Shown: piece after piece, positions 7,101 through 15,719 of the stretch
How the letters are laid out: each line of letters starts with the position of its first letter
Numbering within the stretch: the first letter of the stretch is position 1
NCBI GenBank assembly: GCA_905479515.1
Contig: CAJQMX010000009.1
Span: 1-20,609, forward strand
Source of the DNA: an uncultured Parasphingopyxis sp.
GTDB taxonomy: Bacteria; Pseudomonadota; Alphaproteobacteria; Sphingomonadales; Sphingomonadaceae
Length of the DNA stretch: 20,609 nucleotides
Direction: 5' to 3'
Program-made: the position numbers and the translations under genes
The notes under the pieces: generated by a model
Database searches by the model: none
Told to the model about the DNA's origin: nothing
The model's input: the letters and a program-made list of their open reading frames with translations, nothing else

Positions 7101-8537
7101 ATGAACCTGAATATCGCTGATATTTTGTCGTTTGCTTACGTCACGGTGGAATGGATCATTCGAATAGCGATGTTGGTCGTGGTGCCGCTAAGGAGATCTC
7201 CTGGCGCGGCGCGCGGATGGTTGTTGGTGGCTTTTTTCATACCCATTCCAGCGCTTGTTATTTATTTATTGATTGGCCGGCCTACTTACCCGAGGTGGCG
7301 ACAGAAGCGGTTTGTAAATGCCCGGGAAATGCTCACTCGCGCGACGGATGAAATCAGTCATTCTGAGTTTTGCTCGCATCCGATATTGTCTGAGAACTAC
7401 GCTCCGGCTGCTAAACTCGTGCAGAATCTGGGTCAGTTTCCCATTTTGGGCGGCAATAAAATTGATCTTCTCTCGGATTATTATGGCGTAATTGACCGAC
7501 TCATTTCCGCCATCGATCATGCCAAGCATCACGTTCACATTCTGACGTATATTTTTGCCGATGATCGCACTGGTTCAAAAGTGATCGATGCCTTGCTAAA
7601 AGCGGCCGAACGCGGCGTCGATTGCAAGGTGTTGATGGATGCCCTGGGGTCGCGCCGTTGGTCACACGCTGTCATTGATCGCTTGACAGGCGGCGGAGTT
7701 CAGGTTGCTCGGGCGCTTCCGGTGAGTTTTTTCCGGCGGCGTTCTGCCCGCGCCGATCTGCGTAACCACCGAAAAATTGCGATTATTGATGCGTCTATGG
7801 GTTATATTGGTTCACAAAATATCATTGATGCAGAATATGCACCCGGCTTGTTCAACCGCGAGCTTGTCGTGCACGTCGCAGGCCCCGTAGTGCTTGAAAT
7901 GCAAGCTGTGTTTGCAGCAGATTGGTATCTTGAAACCGGGCAGGTTCTGGACGACGCGGCATTCTTTCCGCATCGTCATGGCGAAGGTTCTATGATGGCT
8001 CAGTTGCTGCCCAGCGGACCCGATTATCCCGTTGCCGGCGCAGGACGGCTTATAGTGGCGCTGATCCACAATGCCCGGCGGCGCATCGTTATCACTACTC
8101 CATATTTCATTCCAGACGTTGCCTTGGTAGAGGCGCTAGAAACAGCAGTTTTGCGTGGTGTTAAAGTAGATATTATTCTTTCAAAGGCCTCGGATAGCGT
8201 ATTGGTGGGCCTTGCTCAGCGCTCATATTATGACCAGATGCTACGTGCAGGCCTTAGCATTTATCTATTTGGAGATGGTTTGCTTCATGCAAAGCACATC
8301 ATGATTGACGACCTTATTAGTGTAATAGGCTCCACCAATATCGATATTCGATCATTTCAGTTAAATGCTGAGGCAAGCCTGATCATATATGATGAAAAGA
8401 TAGGGCTGATGCTGGATGCAGAACAAAACAAAAATATTAATGCAAGCGTTCTCTTAACCGCAGAAAACTGGAGTAAACGGTCGCGGCCATACAAGCTGTT
8501 AGAAAATATCGCGCGATTGGTCAGTCCGTTGCTGTGA
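7101..8537 (+). CDS. cls: Cardiolipin synthase (phospholipase D family)
   Basis: 478 aa, the usual length for bacterial ClsA-type enzymes. Two N-terminal helices (about 8-30 and 39-58) with the link LLIGRPTYPRWRQKR place it at the inner membrane. Two PLD HxKxxxxD motifs are intact: H223-R-K225...D230 in NHRKIAIID, followed by GYIGSQN, and H396-A-K398...D403 in LHAKHIMIDD, followed by VIGSTNIDIRSF. Such enzymes join two phosphatidylglycerol molecules into cardiolipin and glycerol. The gene may be translated through a short leader ORF just upstream. Its last 17 bp overlap the convergent PBP2 gene. It lies in the same neighbourhood as cfa, suggesting a membrane-lipid adaptation theme, but no TGTAAC-N16-CGTC element was seen before it. 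Confidence 0.92.
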   Translation: MNLNIADILSFAYVTVEWIIRIAMLVVVPLRRSPGAARGWLLVAFFIPIPALVIYLLIGRPTYPRWRQKRFVNAREMLTRATDEISHSEFCSHPILSENYAPAAKLVQNLGQFPILGGNKIDLLSDYYGVIDRLISAIDHAKHHVHILTYIFADDRTGSKVIDALLKAAERGVDCKVLMDALGSRRWSHAVIDRLTGGGVQVARALPVSFFRRRSARADLRNHRKIAIIDASMGYIGSQNIIDAEYAPGLFNRELVVHVAGPVVLEMQAVFAADWYLETGQVLDDAAFFPHRHGEGSMMAQLLPSGPDYPVAGAGRLIVALIHNARRRIVITTPYFIPDVALVEALETAVLRGVKVDIILSKASDSVLVGLAQRSYYDQMLRAGLSIYLFGDGLLHAKHIMIDDLISVIGSTNIDIRSFQLNAEASLIIYDEKIGLMLDAEQNKNINASVLLTAENWSKRSRPYKLLENIARLVSPLL

Positions 8538-10440
8538 CGGATTTATGGGCTTTATATTCTGCTAGTCTTTTAGCCATCCGTTCTTCAATATCACCGCCCC
8601 AATCGGGTTCCAGTTTGAGCAAGGCTTCCATCGCTATTTCCGGATTGTACAGGAACGTCATGACATCGCGCGCAATAGGATAGGCAGAGCCCGAACCGCC
8701 GCCATGTTCCACCACGACAGATATTGCATATCGGGGATTTTCGACGGGCGCGAAAGCGACAAAAAGCCCGTGATCGCGGAACTTCCAAGGCAGGCTAGCA
8801 TTGGACCGAACGCCCCCTGCCCTTTCTGCCATCGTTATACGCCTTACTTGTGCGGTCCCTGTTTTACCGCCCATTTTTACATCCGGGATCGGCAGCGCGG
8901 CGCGGCGTGCTGTGCCTATTTCGCTTACCACATCTCCCATCGCGCTCCGGACAAAAACAAGATGTTCTGGCGAAATATCGAGAATTTTAGGTAGCTGTGC
9001 GGTCTTGTTGAGCAACAATGTAGGAACGATATTCCGTCCCGAAGAAATTCGGGCGGCCATGATGGCCAGTTGCAGCGGATTGGCAAGCATATATCCCTGA
9101 CCGATCGTGGTATTGACCGTATCATAGGCTTGCCATTTTCGATTATATTTGCGCTCCTTCCATTGCGCATCAGGGACCGTGCCATAGCTTTGCGATGAAA
9201 CCGGCAGATCATATTTTTTGCCCAGACCTAGAGTTCTTGCCATCGCCGCGATGGGCTTGATTCCGACCCTCAGCGCCATTGTATAGAAATAAACATCGCA
9301 GCTTTGATATATGGCCTTGGCCATGTTGACTGTCCCATGCCCGCCACGTTTCCAGCAATGGAAGAAACTATTGCCAACTTTTAAGCGCCCGGTGCAAAAG
9401 ACGGTTTCATCCTCTCTCACCCCTTCCTTCAATAGCGCCAATGCAACCATAGGCTTGATTGTTGATCCAGGCGGATACAGGCCGCGCAGTGCCTTGTCCC
9501 GAAGGGGCACATGATCATCGCCGGACAACATCTGCCATTCATTCTGACTAATACCGTCCGAGAAGCTATTGGGATCGAACGAGGGCATAGACGTGATCGT
9601 TAAAATCTCCCCTGTTTGACTATCCAGAACAACGACGGAACCGGATTCCTCACCCAATCTTCTTGCAGCATAGCGCTGGACATCAATATCTAATGTCAGT
9701 TGAATGGATTTGCCTGGGATATCAGGACGCGACGCAAGTTCCCGTACAATCCTTCCTCTCGCCGTAACCTCAACCCGTTTGGCGCCTGGTTTGCCCTGCA
9801 ACCTTGCCTCAAATTTCTTTTCTAGCCCGTCCTTGCCAATTTTGTACCCCGGTGTGACCAGAATAGGTGATGGGTTTTGCTGATATTCTTCAGCCGATGG
9901 CGTTCCAACATAACCGACAAGATGTCCGACAGCTGCTCCAGGTGGATAATTTCTTGAAAAGCCGCTACTCGCTGACACCCCCGGTAAATCCGGCAAGCGG
10001 ACAGTCACTGCTGCGAAGCTGTTCAAATCAAGACCTGAGGCAATATGGATTGGCTGAAAATTATTTATTGCGGCCAATTCAGTGTTTATCCGCCTAACCT
10101 CTTCGGTATCCAGCCTCAACAATTTGCCAAGCGTTGCGATCGTCGTTTCTTTTTCCTTCACGCGACCGGGATTTAAATCGACACGAAAATCGGCTTTGTT
10201 GTTTGCGATCGGCTTTTCGTTGCGGTCTAAGAACCAACCTCTGCGCGGCGGTACAAGGGTGAAATTGACCCGGTTACTCTCGGACAATAATTTGTAGCGA
10301 CTATTTTCAACAACGGAAATATAGCCCATTCGGCCTATGAGAACCAGTCCGACACCTAATGACGCGCCGCCCAGTAGAGTTGCACGCCGAGAAAATGTGA
10401 GAGATTGAACGCTCCTCGTTATTGTTTTGGTATTTTTCAT
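8521..10440 (-). CDS. mrdA: Penicillin-binding protein 2 (class B transpeptidase), lone copy
   Basis: 639 aa from ATG 10440; a TTG at 10503 would add 21 residues lacking family character. Order: short cytoplasmic part, SRRATLLGGASLGVGLVLIGRMGY transmembrane anchor (17-40), the PBP dimerisation domain with VPPRRGWFLDRNEKPIA (63-79), then the transpeptidase domain. Active-site motifs are intact: S326-T-I-K329, S380-C-D382 and K526-T-G528. It crosslinks peptidoglycan during elongation, normally with RodA. No rodA, mreC or mreD is near, so this may be an extra or relocated copy. The upstream neighbour, 97 bp away on the same strand, is an EamA transporter; the 3' end overlaps the convergent cls. 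The ribosome site before 10440 is weak. Confidence 0.92.
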   Translation of the reverse strand: MKNTKTITRSVQSLTFSRRATLLGGASLGVGLVLIGRMGYISVVENSRYKLLSESNRVNFTLVPPRRGWFLDRNEKPIANNKADFRVDLNPGRVKEKETTIATLGKLLRLDTEEVRRINTELAAINNFQPIHIASGLDLNSFAAVTVRLPDLPGVSASSGFSRNYPPGAAVGHLVGYVGTPSAEEYQQNPSPILVTPGYKIGKDGLEKKFEARLQGKPGAKRVEVTARGRIVRELASRPDIPGKSIQLTLDIDVQRYAARRLGEESGSVVVLDSQTGEILTITSMPSFDPNSFSDGISQNEWQMLSGDDHVPLRDKALRGLYPPGSTIKPMVALALLKEGVREDETVFCTGRLKVGNSFFHCWKRGGHGTVNMAKAIYQSCDVYFYTMALRVGIKPIAAMARTLGLGKKYDLPVSSQSYGTVPDAQWKERKYNRKWQAYDTVNTTIGQGYMLANPLQLAIMAARISSGRNIVPTLLLNKTAQLPKILDISPEHLVFVRSAMGDVVSEIGTARRAALPIPDVKMGGKTGTAQVRRITMAERAGGVRSNASLPWKFRDHGLFVAFAPVENPRYAISVVVEHGGGSGSAYPIARDVMTFLYNPEIAMEALLKLEPDWGGDIEERMAKRLAEYKAHKSVTATD

Positions 10441-10537
10441 AGTACCAGCCGGTAATAACCGGATTTCAGACGGAAAAAATTGTTCTGAAAGGCAGCGCTC
10501 CAACCCAGGACCTTGGATGAGTGGCCAGTTGTGTCTG

Positions 10538-11431
10538 TCATGGGACTGATAGTTTCTGGTTTGATCCCAGCAAAAAGGTCATCAAAACTCCAGATATAGT
10601 TAGAGCGATACCAATCCATTGAAACAAGGTGATATGTTCGCCGAAAAAAAAGGTACCCAAGGCCAAACCGAAAACCGGAATGAAAAAACTGAAACTATTG
10701 GCCTGGTTTAGTGGCGTTTTTTTGAGGATGGAAAACCACATCCAGTAGACCAACGAAGTACCAAAAACACTGAGAATTCCGAGTATTAATATGAATTGGG
10801 CGGACCAATCTACAGTTGTCGGCTCTTCTAATACGAAGGATGCTATCGCAAGCGGAATGCTCCCAATTAGGAGCTGAAGACCCATTGCCATCAATGCATC
10901 GACGGATCCGGAAATTTTTTTAATCCAGACATTACTAAAGGTTATGCCCAAGGCCGCGAGGATGATATACGCCACGCCAATCCCATAGCTTGCATTTCCC
11001 CCCGAAAGATATCCAGGTAGCGCTATGAAGATGATCCCGCCGAAGCCGAGCAGCATCCCGAGCATACCCAACCGAGACAGCCTTTCCCTCAAGACAAAAG
11101 CTGCGAGAATTGCGGCCAGCAAAGGCTGTGCATTTGAAATTACGGTAGCGATACCTGGCGACACGAATTCAGCCGCGTGAAACATTCCAAAAAAACCAAA
11201 GCTGGTTGCCCCTATACCAACCACGGCTATGCTTTTCCAATCATGCCACTTTGTAGGGAATGGTTGGCGTAGCATTAACGCAATCACAATCAACACGAGG
11301 CCTGACAGGACTGCGCGAAGCGTAGCAAATGTCAGATGAGGCGCCGACTCTATGCCCCAGGTGATGAATGGAAAGCAGATGGCCCACAGAAACATCACAG
11401 TGATGACTTGCAAAATAGTGGATATGTTCAT
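10538..11431 (-). CDS. EamA/DMT-family transporter
   Basis: 297 aa with ten hydrophobic helices in two EamA repeats (about residues 4-136 and 148-284). Typical signatures are ITVMFLWAICFPFITWGIESAPHLTF at the start, ISNAQPLLAAILAAFVLRERL at the end of repeat 1, and SFFIPVFGLALGTFFFGEHIT closing repeat 2 (P-V-F-x-x-x-x-G...F-G-E). DMT proteins export or import metabolites such as amino acids, and the substrate is not predictable here. It lies between ppk2 (77 bp upstream) and the PBP2 gene (97 bp downstream) on the same strand, so it may belong to one long transcript. Confidence 0.9.
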   Translation of the reverse strand: MNISTILQVITVMFLWAICFPFITWGIESAPHLTFATLRAVLSGLVLIVIALMLRQPFPTKWHDWKSIAVVGIGATSFGFFGMFHAAEFVSPGIATVISNAQPLLAAILAAFVLRERLSRLGMLGMLLGFGGIIFIALPGYLSGGNASYGIGVAYIILAALGITFSNVWIKKISGSVDALMAMGLQLLIGSIPLAIASFVLEEPTTVDWSAQFILILGILSVFGTSLVYWMWFSILKKTPLNQANSFSFFIPVFGLALGTFFFGEHITLFQWIGIALTISGVLMTFLLGSNQKLSVP

Positions 11432-11508
11432 TCTGAAGTTCGCAACTTATACAATGTTTGAGGCGTTTTTTTGGCGGAGGTTCAAGTCGTCTCGACCTTT
11501 ATCCGCTA

Positions 11509-12297
11509 TCACGGCGCTATTAGTTTATTTTTGAGATGCTTCTCTTCAAACGGAAAGACTATATTGGTGTCAGGTTGCTCAGCATGTTTGTCCTTGTCTG
11601 GACAATCAACGAGGGACATCAAGTGACTAATGACGTTTAAACGGGCCGTTTTTTTATCGTCCGCTTTCACCACAAACCACGGCGTCAGGTCGGAGTGAGT
11701 GCGCCGAAACATTGCATTTCGCGCCGCACTATAATCGTCCCAATGTTCAATTGCGACTTCATCTATTGGACTGATTTTCCATTGTTTTAAAGGATCTACC
11801 CGGCGATCTAGCAAGCGCCTCTCTTGTTCGTCCTTTGAGATATCAAGATAATATTTGTAGACTTGCATTCCCGAACCGATCAGTAACTGCTCGAAAGGTA
11901 CTACGGACGTCATAAAGTTTTGATATTCACTTTCGGTGCAATAACCCATAACACGTTCGACACCGGCCCGGTTGTACCAGCTTCGATTCATCAAAACCAT
12001 TTCCTGACTGGTTGGAAGGTGGGCGACATATCTTTCGAAATACCAAGAACGGAGTTCTCTGTCCGAAGGCTTGCCCAAGGCCACAACGCGCGTTTCCCGC
12101 GGGCTCAAATGCTCGGTTATCCGCTTGATCACGCCGTCCTTGCCTGCTGCATCTCGTCCTTCAAAAATAATAAGGATCTGCAAATCATTCTTTATCAGGT
12201 GTCGTTGCAATTTTACCAGTTCCAACTGCAAGCGTTGCAAAGAGGCCTTATAGTTTTCTTTGCCGATCCCTTTGGTCCTTTTTTCCTTTTTACTCAT
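11509..12297 (-). CDS. ppk2: Polyphosphate kinase 2 (PPK2 family)
   Basis: 262 aa, the size of one-domain PPK2 enzymes. Walker A is FEGRDAAGKDG (45-55), followed by HLSPRETRVVALGKPSDRE (64-81), WYFERYVAHLP (85-95), the lid/Walker B region NRSWYNRAGVERVMGYC (104-120) and DPLKQWKISPID (168-179). This set fits the class I type, which uses polyphosphate to phosphorylate nucleoside diphosphates (or runs in reverse). At the position before RSWYNR, where I recall Asp in most class I enzymes, this protein has Asn104. A good ribosome site (AAGGTGA) precedes the ATG. It begins 43 bp after the DUF47 gene, tying it to the phosphate-transport genes upstream. Confidence 0.93.
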   Translation of the reverse strand: MSKKEKRTKGIGKENYKASLQRLQLELVKLQRHLIKNDLQILIIFEGRDAAGKDGVIKRITEHLSPRETRVVALGKPSDRELRSWYFERYVAHLPTSQEMVLMNRSWYNRAGVERVMGYCTESEYQNFMTSVVPFEQLLIGSGMQVYKYYLDISKDEQERRLLDRRVDPLKQWKISPIDEVAIEHWDDYSAARNAMFRRTHSDLTPWFVVKADDKKTARLNVISHLMSLVDCPDKDKHAEQPDTNIVFPFEEKHLKNKLIAP

Positions 12298-12340
12298 CTT
12301 GTCACCTTTCCAAAAATCATCTCAATTTGCGCAGAAATGG

Positions 12341-13114
12341 TCACGCTGTTTTTACAATTATATTGTGCAGAATATCACCGGCATGGGCGAAATGATCCGA
12401 TGCGTTTGACAAATGGCGATAGATTTCCCGCCGCTTCAATACTTGCATTACATAGGCCAAACCTCGAGCCGCTGCTCTGCAATCGGTATCATTCAAGGGA
12501 TCCAACAGATGCAAAAAATCATCCTCATTATTGGATAGTTCTGCTGGAGGTTTAGCGGCATAATATTTGGCATTAAACAGCTGGGAAATTGCATTGCGAT
12601 ACAGTTTTTCAACCTGCCGCTCGGCTTTTTGGACAGCTGCGGCACCTTGTTCGGCTTTTTGAGGTTCCTTTTTCAATGCAGCAAATCCTGCCTGAAGCTC
12701 CCGCGCACTGGTTTGCAGGAGTTTGGCCATTTCAAGCATTTGGTTATCAGGCTCTATCCCGAGTATTTCCATTTCCCGCACCGTCGTGTTGGCATAATTT
12801 AGCCCCTCATCGATCGAGGTGATGGCGCGATAGATATCTTCGCGATCAAACGGTGTTGAAAAAGAGCGATTGAGGGCATCAATATTTCTTATTTTAAGAA
12901 TATCGCCTTCGTGTTCTAGTCTTCTTACATCATCTGCTCGTTTAGGGTCGCCTGTCTGCATATAGTCAGCCAACAATTCCATTGCGCGCTCGACCACATC
13001 ACATTGATCATTGAGCATTGAATAAAAATCCGGTGTCCGCGGAAATACGGAGTTGATAATTCTCGAAAATCGCGAGACGGGTTTCATCGCCGCTGCGCCT
13101 GTTTCAGATTGCAT
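12341..13114 (-). CDS. DUF47 (PhoU-like) phosphate-transport accessory protein
   Basis: 257 aa from ATG 13114, preceded by GGAGAGG; a TTG at 13129 would add five residues. It is almost all alpha-helical. Features of DUF47 proteins seen here: FPRTPDFYSMLNDQC near residue 20, MELLADYM, RLEHEGDILKIRNIDALNRSFSTPFDREDIYRAITSIDEGLNYA (E-x-x-x-D metal-binding helix pairs as in PhoU), and the closing helix SDHFAHAGDILHNIIVK. DUF47 genes commonly sit beside Pit phosphate permeases and are thought to control them. A pit gene is two genes upstream on the same strand, and ppk2 follows after 43 bp. Confidence 0.9.
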   Translation of the reverse strand: MQSETGAAAMKPVSRFSRIINSVFPRTPDFYSMLNDQCDVVERAMELLADYMQTGDPKRADDVRRLEHEGDILKIRNIDALNRSFSTPFDREDIYRAITSIDEGLNYANTTVREMEILGIEPDNQMLEMAKLLQTSARELQAGFAALKKEPQKAEQGAAAVQKAERQVEKLYRNAISQLFNAKYYAAKPPAELSNNEDDFLHLLDPLNDTDCRAAARGLAYVMQVLKRREIYRHLSNASDHFAHAGDILHNIIVKTA

Positions 13115-13224
13115 AGCCTCTCCAATCAATGATTGCGTGAATTGAATATGACGAGAAAGCCGTTACGCAGCAGCGCCCTGACATTGCTTCCTTTCCGATT
13201 GGCAGTTTTCGCTCACAACCTGGT

Positions 13225-14484
13225 TCAAGCATAAACATTCACCAAAACTCCTACCAGAATTCCGATCGCCAATGACAAGTAGCCGGCAAAAATTGGCAAT
13301 CGAAGTTTCTTGTCCGCAAACACAAAAACGATGCCGAGCTTAAAAGCGAGATTGGCGAAGAAGGCTAAGATAATGGCATAAACTGCGATACTGGGATCGA
13401 GGACATTATCAGACACGAGCTTCACATTTGAAACTGTAATGGCGTCGATATCGGTCAAACCTGATAGAAAGGACACCAGGAATACCCCCGCATCGGCGAA
13501 GACATCATTCATCCAAGCTACGAGAAATAATATTCCGGCGAAACTGACAGCGAATATGGCCGCGCTAATTATTTCCGCAGGATTTCGGGTCGATACCGCT
13601 GGCAGAGGCTCCTTGGAATTTGCAATCCGGCGATATGACCACAAAATGAACAGGCTGCCAGCTACCCCGCCCCCTATCAACCATGGCAGCATCAAGGGAA
13701 TCAGCGTAAATTCCAATATTCCCACGATGATTCCGATGCGTACGAACTGAACCAAATGGGACATTAAAATTATTGTTGCGGCAATGTTTGAGAAACCCGC
13801 CTGTTTTTTGCTGTATTTTGCGTAGACAAGGGTTGTTGCGGTGGTTGATGCCATGCCGCCCAGAATTCCGGCTATAACGATGCCAGACCTATGTCCAAAT
13901 ACCCTAAGCGCCAGATATCCCAACAAGCTGAGGCCGCTTATGAGCACAACCAGCCAGCCAATTTGATAGGGATTGAAAACCTCGTAGGGACCGTAACTGT
14001 TATTGGGTAACAAGGGCAACAGGATGACGGCGATTGCTGCGAACTGAAAAAAGGATATGATTTCCTGTTTGGTTAGTCTTTGCGGCACTTCTCGCAATTC
14101 TTTACGAAAATAGAGCAATGCAGTCATTGTCACAGCAATTGCTGCGGGTAAAATCGGATGGCCAATCCATAAAATATAGCCCAGAATGAAGGTGACTAAG
14201 GCAGCAATGACCGTTGTGGTATCTGGGTCCTTCGCCGGGGATTTTAACTGCGCGATCAACAGGCTGGCGGCCACTAGTGCTAAAATTACCCACACACTTA
14301 CGTCGGTACCGCTTTGCAAACCGATATATCCGCCTAGTGACCCGGCAAGCGCGATCAAGGTAAAGGTTCGCAGCCCCGCTATGGAATTTTCATGACGTTC
14401 TCTCTCCAGTCCAACCAAAAAGCCGATGACAAGACTTTGCCCAAAAAGCATCAGATGCGAAAGTTGAAGAGCGCTGGCGTTCAC
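13225..14484 (-). CDS. MgtC/SapB-DUF4010 membrane protein
   Basis: 419 aa with about 11-12 hydrophobic helices. Residues 12-60 carry the MgtC/SapB signature: GQSLVIGFLVGLERER (15-30) and GLRTFTLIALAGSLGGYIG (38-56). The C-terminal half, with GILGGMASTTATTLVYAKYSK and GLTDIDAITVS, matches DUF4010. Such proteins are widespread in Gram-negative bacteria; MgtC itself affects Mg2+/phosphate homeostasis, while DUF4010 forms are uncharacterised. The start is a GTG at 14484, with GGATGG upstream. It lies between pit (130 bp upstream) and DUF47 (110 bp downstream), which suggests a link to phosphate or cation balance. Confidence 0.9.
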   Translation of the reverse strand: MNASALQLSHLMLFGQSLVIGFLVGLERERHENSIAGLRTFTLIALAGSLGGYIGLQSGTDVSVWVILALVAASLLIAQLKSPAKDPDTTTVIAALVTFILGYILWIGHPILPAAIAVTMTALLYFRKELREVPQRLTKQEIISFFQFAAIAVILLPLLPNNSYGPYEVFNPYQIGWLVVLISGLSLLGYLALRVFGHRSGIVIAGILGGMASTTATTLVYAKYSKKQAGFSNIAATIILMSHLVQFVRIGIIVGILEFTLIPLMLPWLIGGGVAGSLFILWSYRRIANSKEPLPAVSTRNPAEIISAAIFAVSFAGILFLVAWMNDVFADAGVFLVSFLSGLTDIDAITVSNVKLVSDNVLDPSIAVYAIILAFFANLAFKLGIVFVFADKKLRLPIFAGYLSLAIGILVGVLVNVYA

Positions 14485-14614
14485 CTTCGACCATCCAGCC
14501 CAATGACGGCTTGCGAAACATACGCTGTGCCATCAGCTATAATTCTGGCTCCAGAGTAATCGCGACATTTGGTTCTTTTCTCTGTTTTGGACCATCGAGG
14601 ATGTGAGCTTCCCA

Positions 14615-15655
14615 TCATAACATATTCCCGGCCAGTTGAATCAACCAGTAGATGGCAATGGAAACGCTCGCTGCACCCGGGATCGTGATCAACCATGTCC
14701 CGAGGATATGTTTTGCAGTACCCCAACGAACAGATTTTGGACGCTCTGCCGCGCCAACACCCATAATCGCCGTGCTGACCACTTGGGTGGTGGACACTGG
14801 CGCTCCGAGCGAAGAAGCTGCCAAAATCACTCCCGCCGAGGTTATCTGCGAATCCAATGCATGGATAGGTCTCACCTTGTAGATTCCAAAACCCAATGTC
14901 CTAACAATACGCCAACCACCGGTCAGTGTTCCGATCGTGATCGCGGTTGCGCTTGCCATAATGACCCACAAAGGCACGTAAAATTGTGCGTTTACTCCTC
15001 CGAGGACGAGGATCATTGCAATCATGCCCATGCCTTTTTGCGCATCATTTGTTCCATGAGAAAAGGCAAGTACGCCCGTGGTTAACCACTGAAAGGCACG
15101 CAGATATTTATTGGCTGAAGGTCTTGCGGCACGCAGGATAAATGCCATGAGACGTTGCAATAAACCGCCAAGGAAAAATCCCAAAACTGGGGAAAGAAGC
15201 AATGCTCCCAGTATCTTGGCAACCCCGGTAAGATGAAAGCCGTCAACTGTCTCAAAACCCCAGACCACATGATCAGGACCTGCGGCCACAGTCACTACCC
15301 CAACCAAGCCGCCAACAAGAGCTTGAGAAGACGATACTGGAAGTCCGAACCACCAAGTCGAAAAATTCCAGATAATCGCGCCACCGAGCCCTGATAATAT
15401 GACGGTAAGTGATACGATATTTGTCATATCGGAAACGTCAACAAAGCTGCCAATCGTATTGGCAACTGCGGTCCCGCCAATGATTGGTCCGAGGAATGTG
15501 AAAGAGGAAACCAGAATAATTGCCTGTATTGGCGTCATAGCGCGCGATGCAATGACCGTTGCCAGCATATTGGCTGCATCCTGCATTCCATTTGAGTAGT
15601 CAAACAACAGAGCAATAAAGACACCCAATACAACAAGAGCCAACGCGCCGCTCAT
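14615..15655 (-). CDS. pit: Inorganic phosphate transporter, PiT family
   Basis: 346 aa from ATG 15655, chosen for AAAAAGGG upstream. An ATG at 15742 in frame would add 29 polar residues and overlap the CYTH-CHAD gene by 23 bp, but has no ribosome site. There are about ten helices with the duplicated Pit signatures: DYSNGMQDAANMLATVIASR (19-38) and SHGTNDAQKGMGMI in the second half, plus PVSSSQALVGGLVG and APVSTTQVVSTAIMG. These proteins carry phosphate, usually as a metal-phosphate complex, with H+ or Na+. The neighbours (CYTH-CHAD upstream; DUF47 and PPK2 downstream) form a phosphate/polyphosphate group. Confidence 0.93.
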   Translation of the reverse strand: MSGALALVVLGVFIALLFDYSNGMQDAANMLATVIASRAMTPIQAIILVSSFTFLGPIIGGTAVANTIGSFVDVSDMTNIVSLTVILSGLGGAIIWNFSTWWFGLPVSSSQALVGGLVGVVTVAAGPDHVVWGFETVDGFHLTGVAKILGALLLSPVLGFFLGGLLQRLMAFILRAARPSANKYLRAFQWLTTGVLAFSHGTNDAQKGMGMIAMILVLGGVNAQFYVPLWVIMASATAITIGTLTGGWRIVRTLGFGIYKVRPIHALDSQITSAGVILAASSLGAPVSTTQVVSTAIMGVGAAERPKSVRWGTAKHILGTWLITIPGAASVSIAIYWLIQLAGNML

Positions 15656-15719
15656 CGCCGAGCCCTTTTTCGATCTCGTTTGAACCGGCTTGCTATCACA
15701 TTCCGATTCTGCATCGGAA

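Noticed and set aside
11461..11475. T-run (GGCGTTTTTTTGGCGG) between ppk2 and the EamA gene as a terminator
   Set aside because: For the minus-strand genes it reads as an A-run without a stable hairpin before it.
13150..13167. CGTAAC followed by CGTC upstream of the DUF47 gene (minus strand)
   Set aside because: The spacing is only 8 bp, so it cannot be the same promoter type.
14481..14726. Minus-strand frame bridging the pit end and the MgtC-DUF4010 start
   Set aside because: It overlaps the pit coding end in another frame and shows no family features; I treat it as chance.
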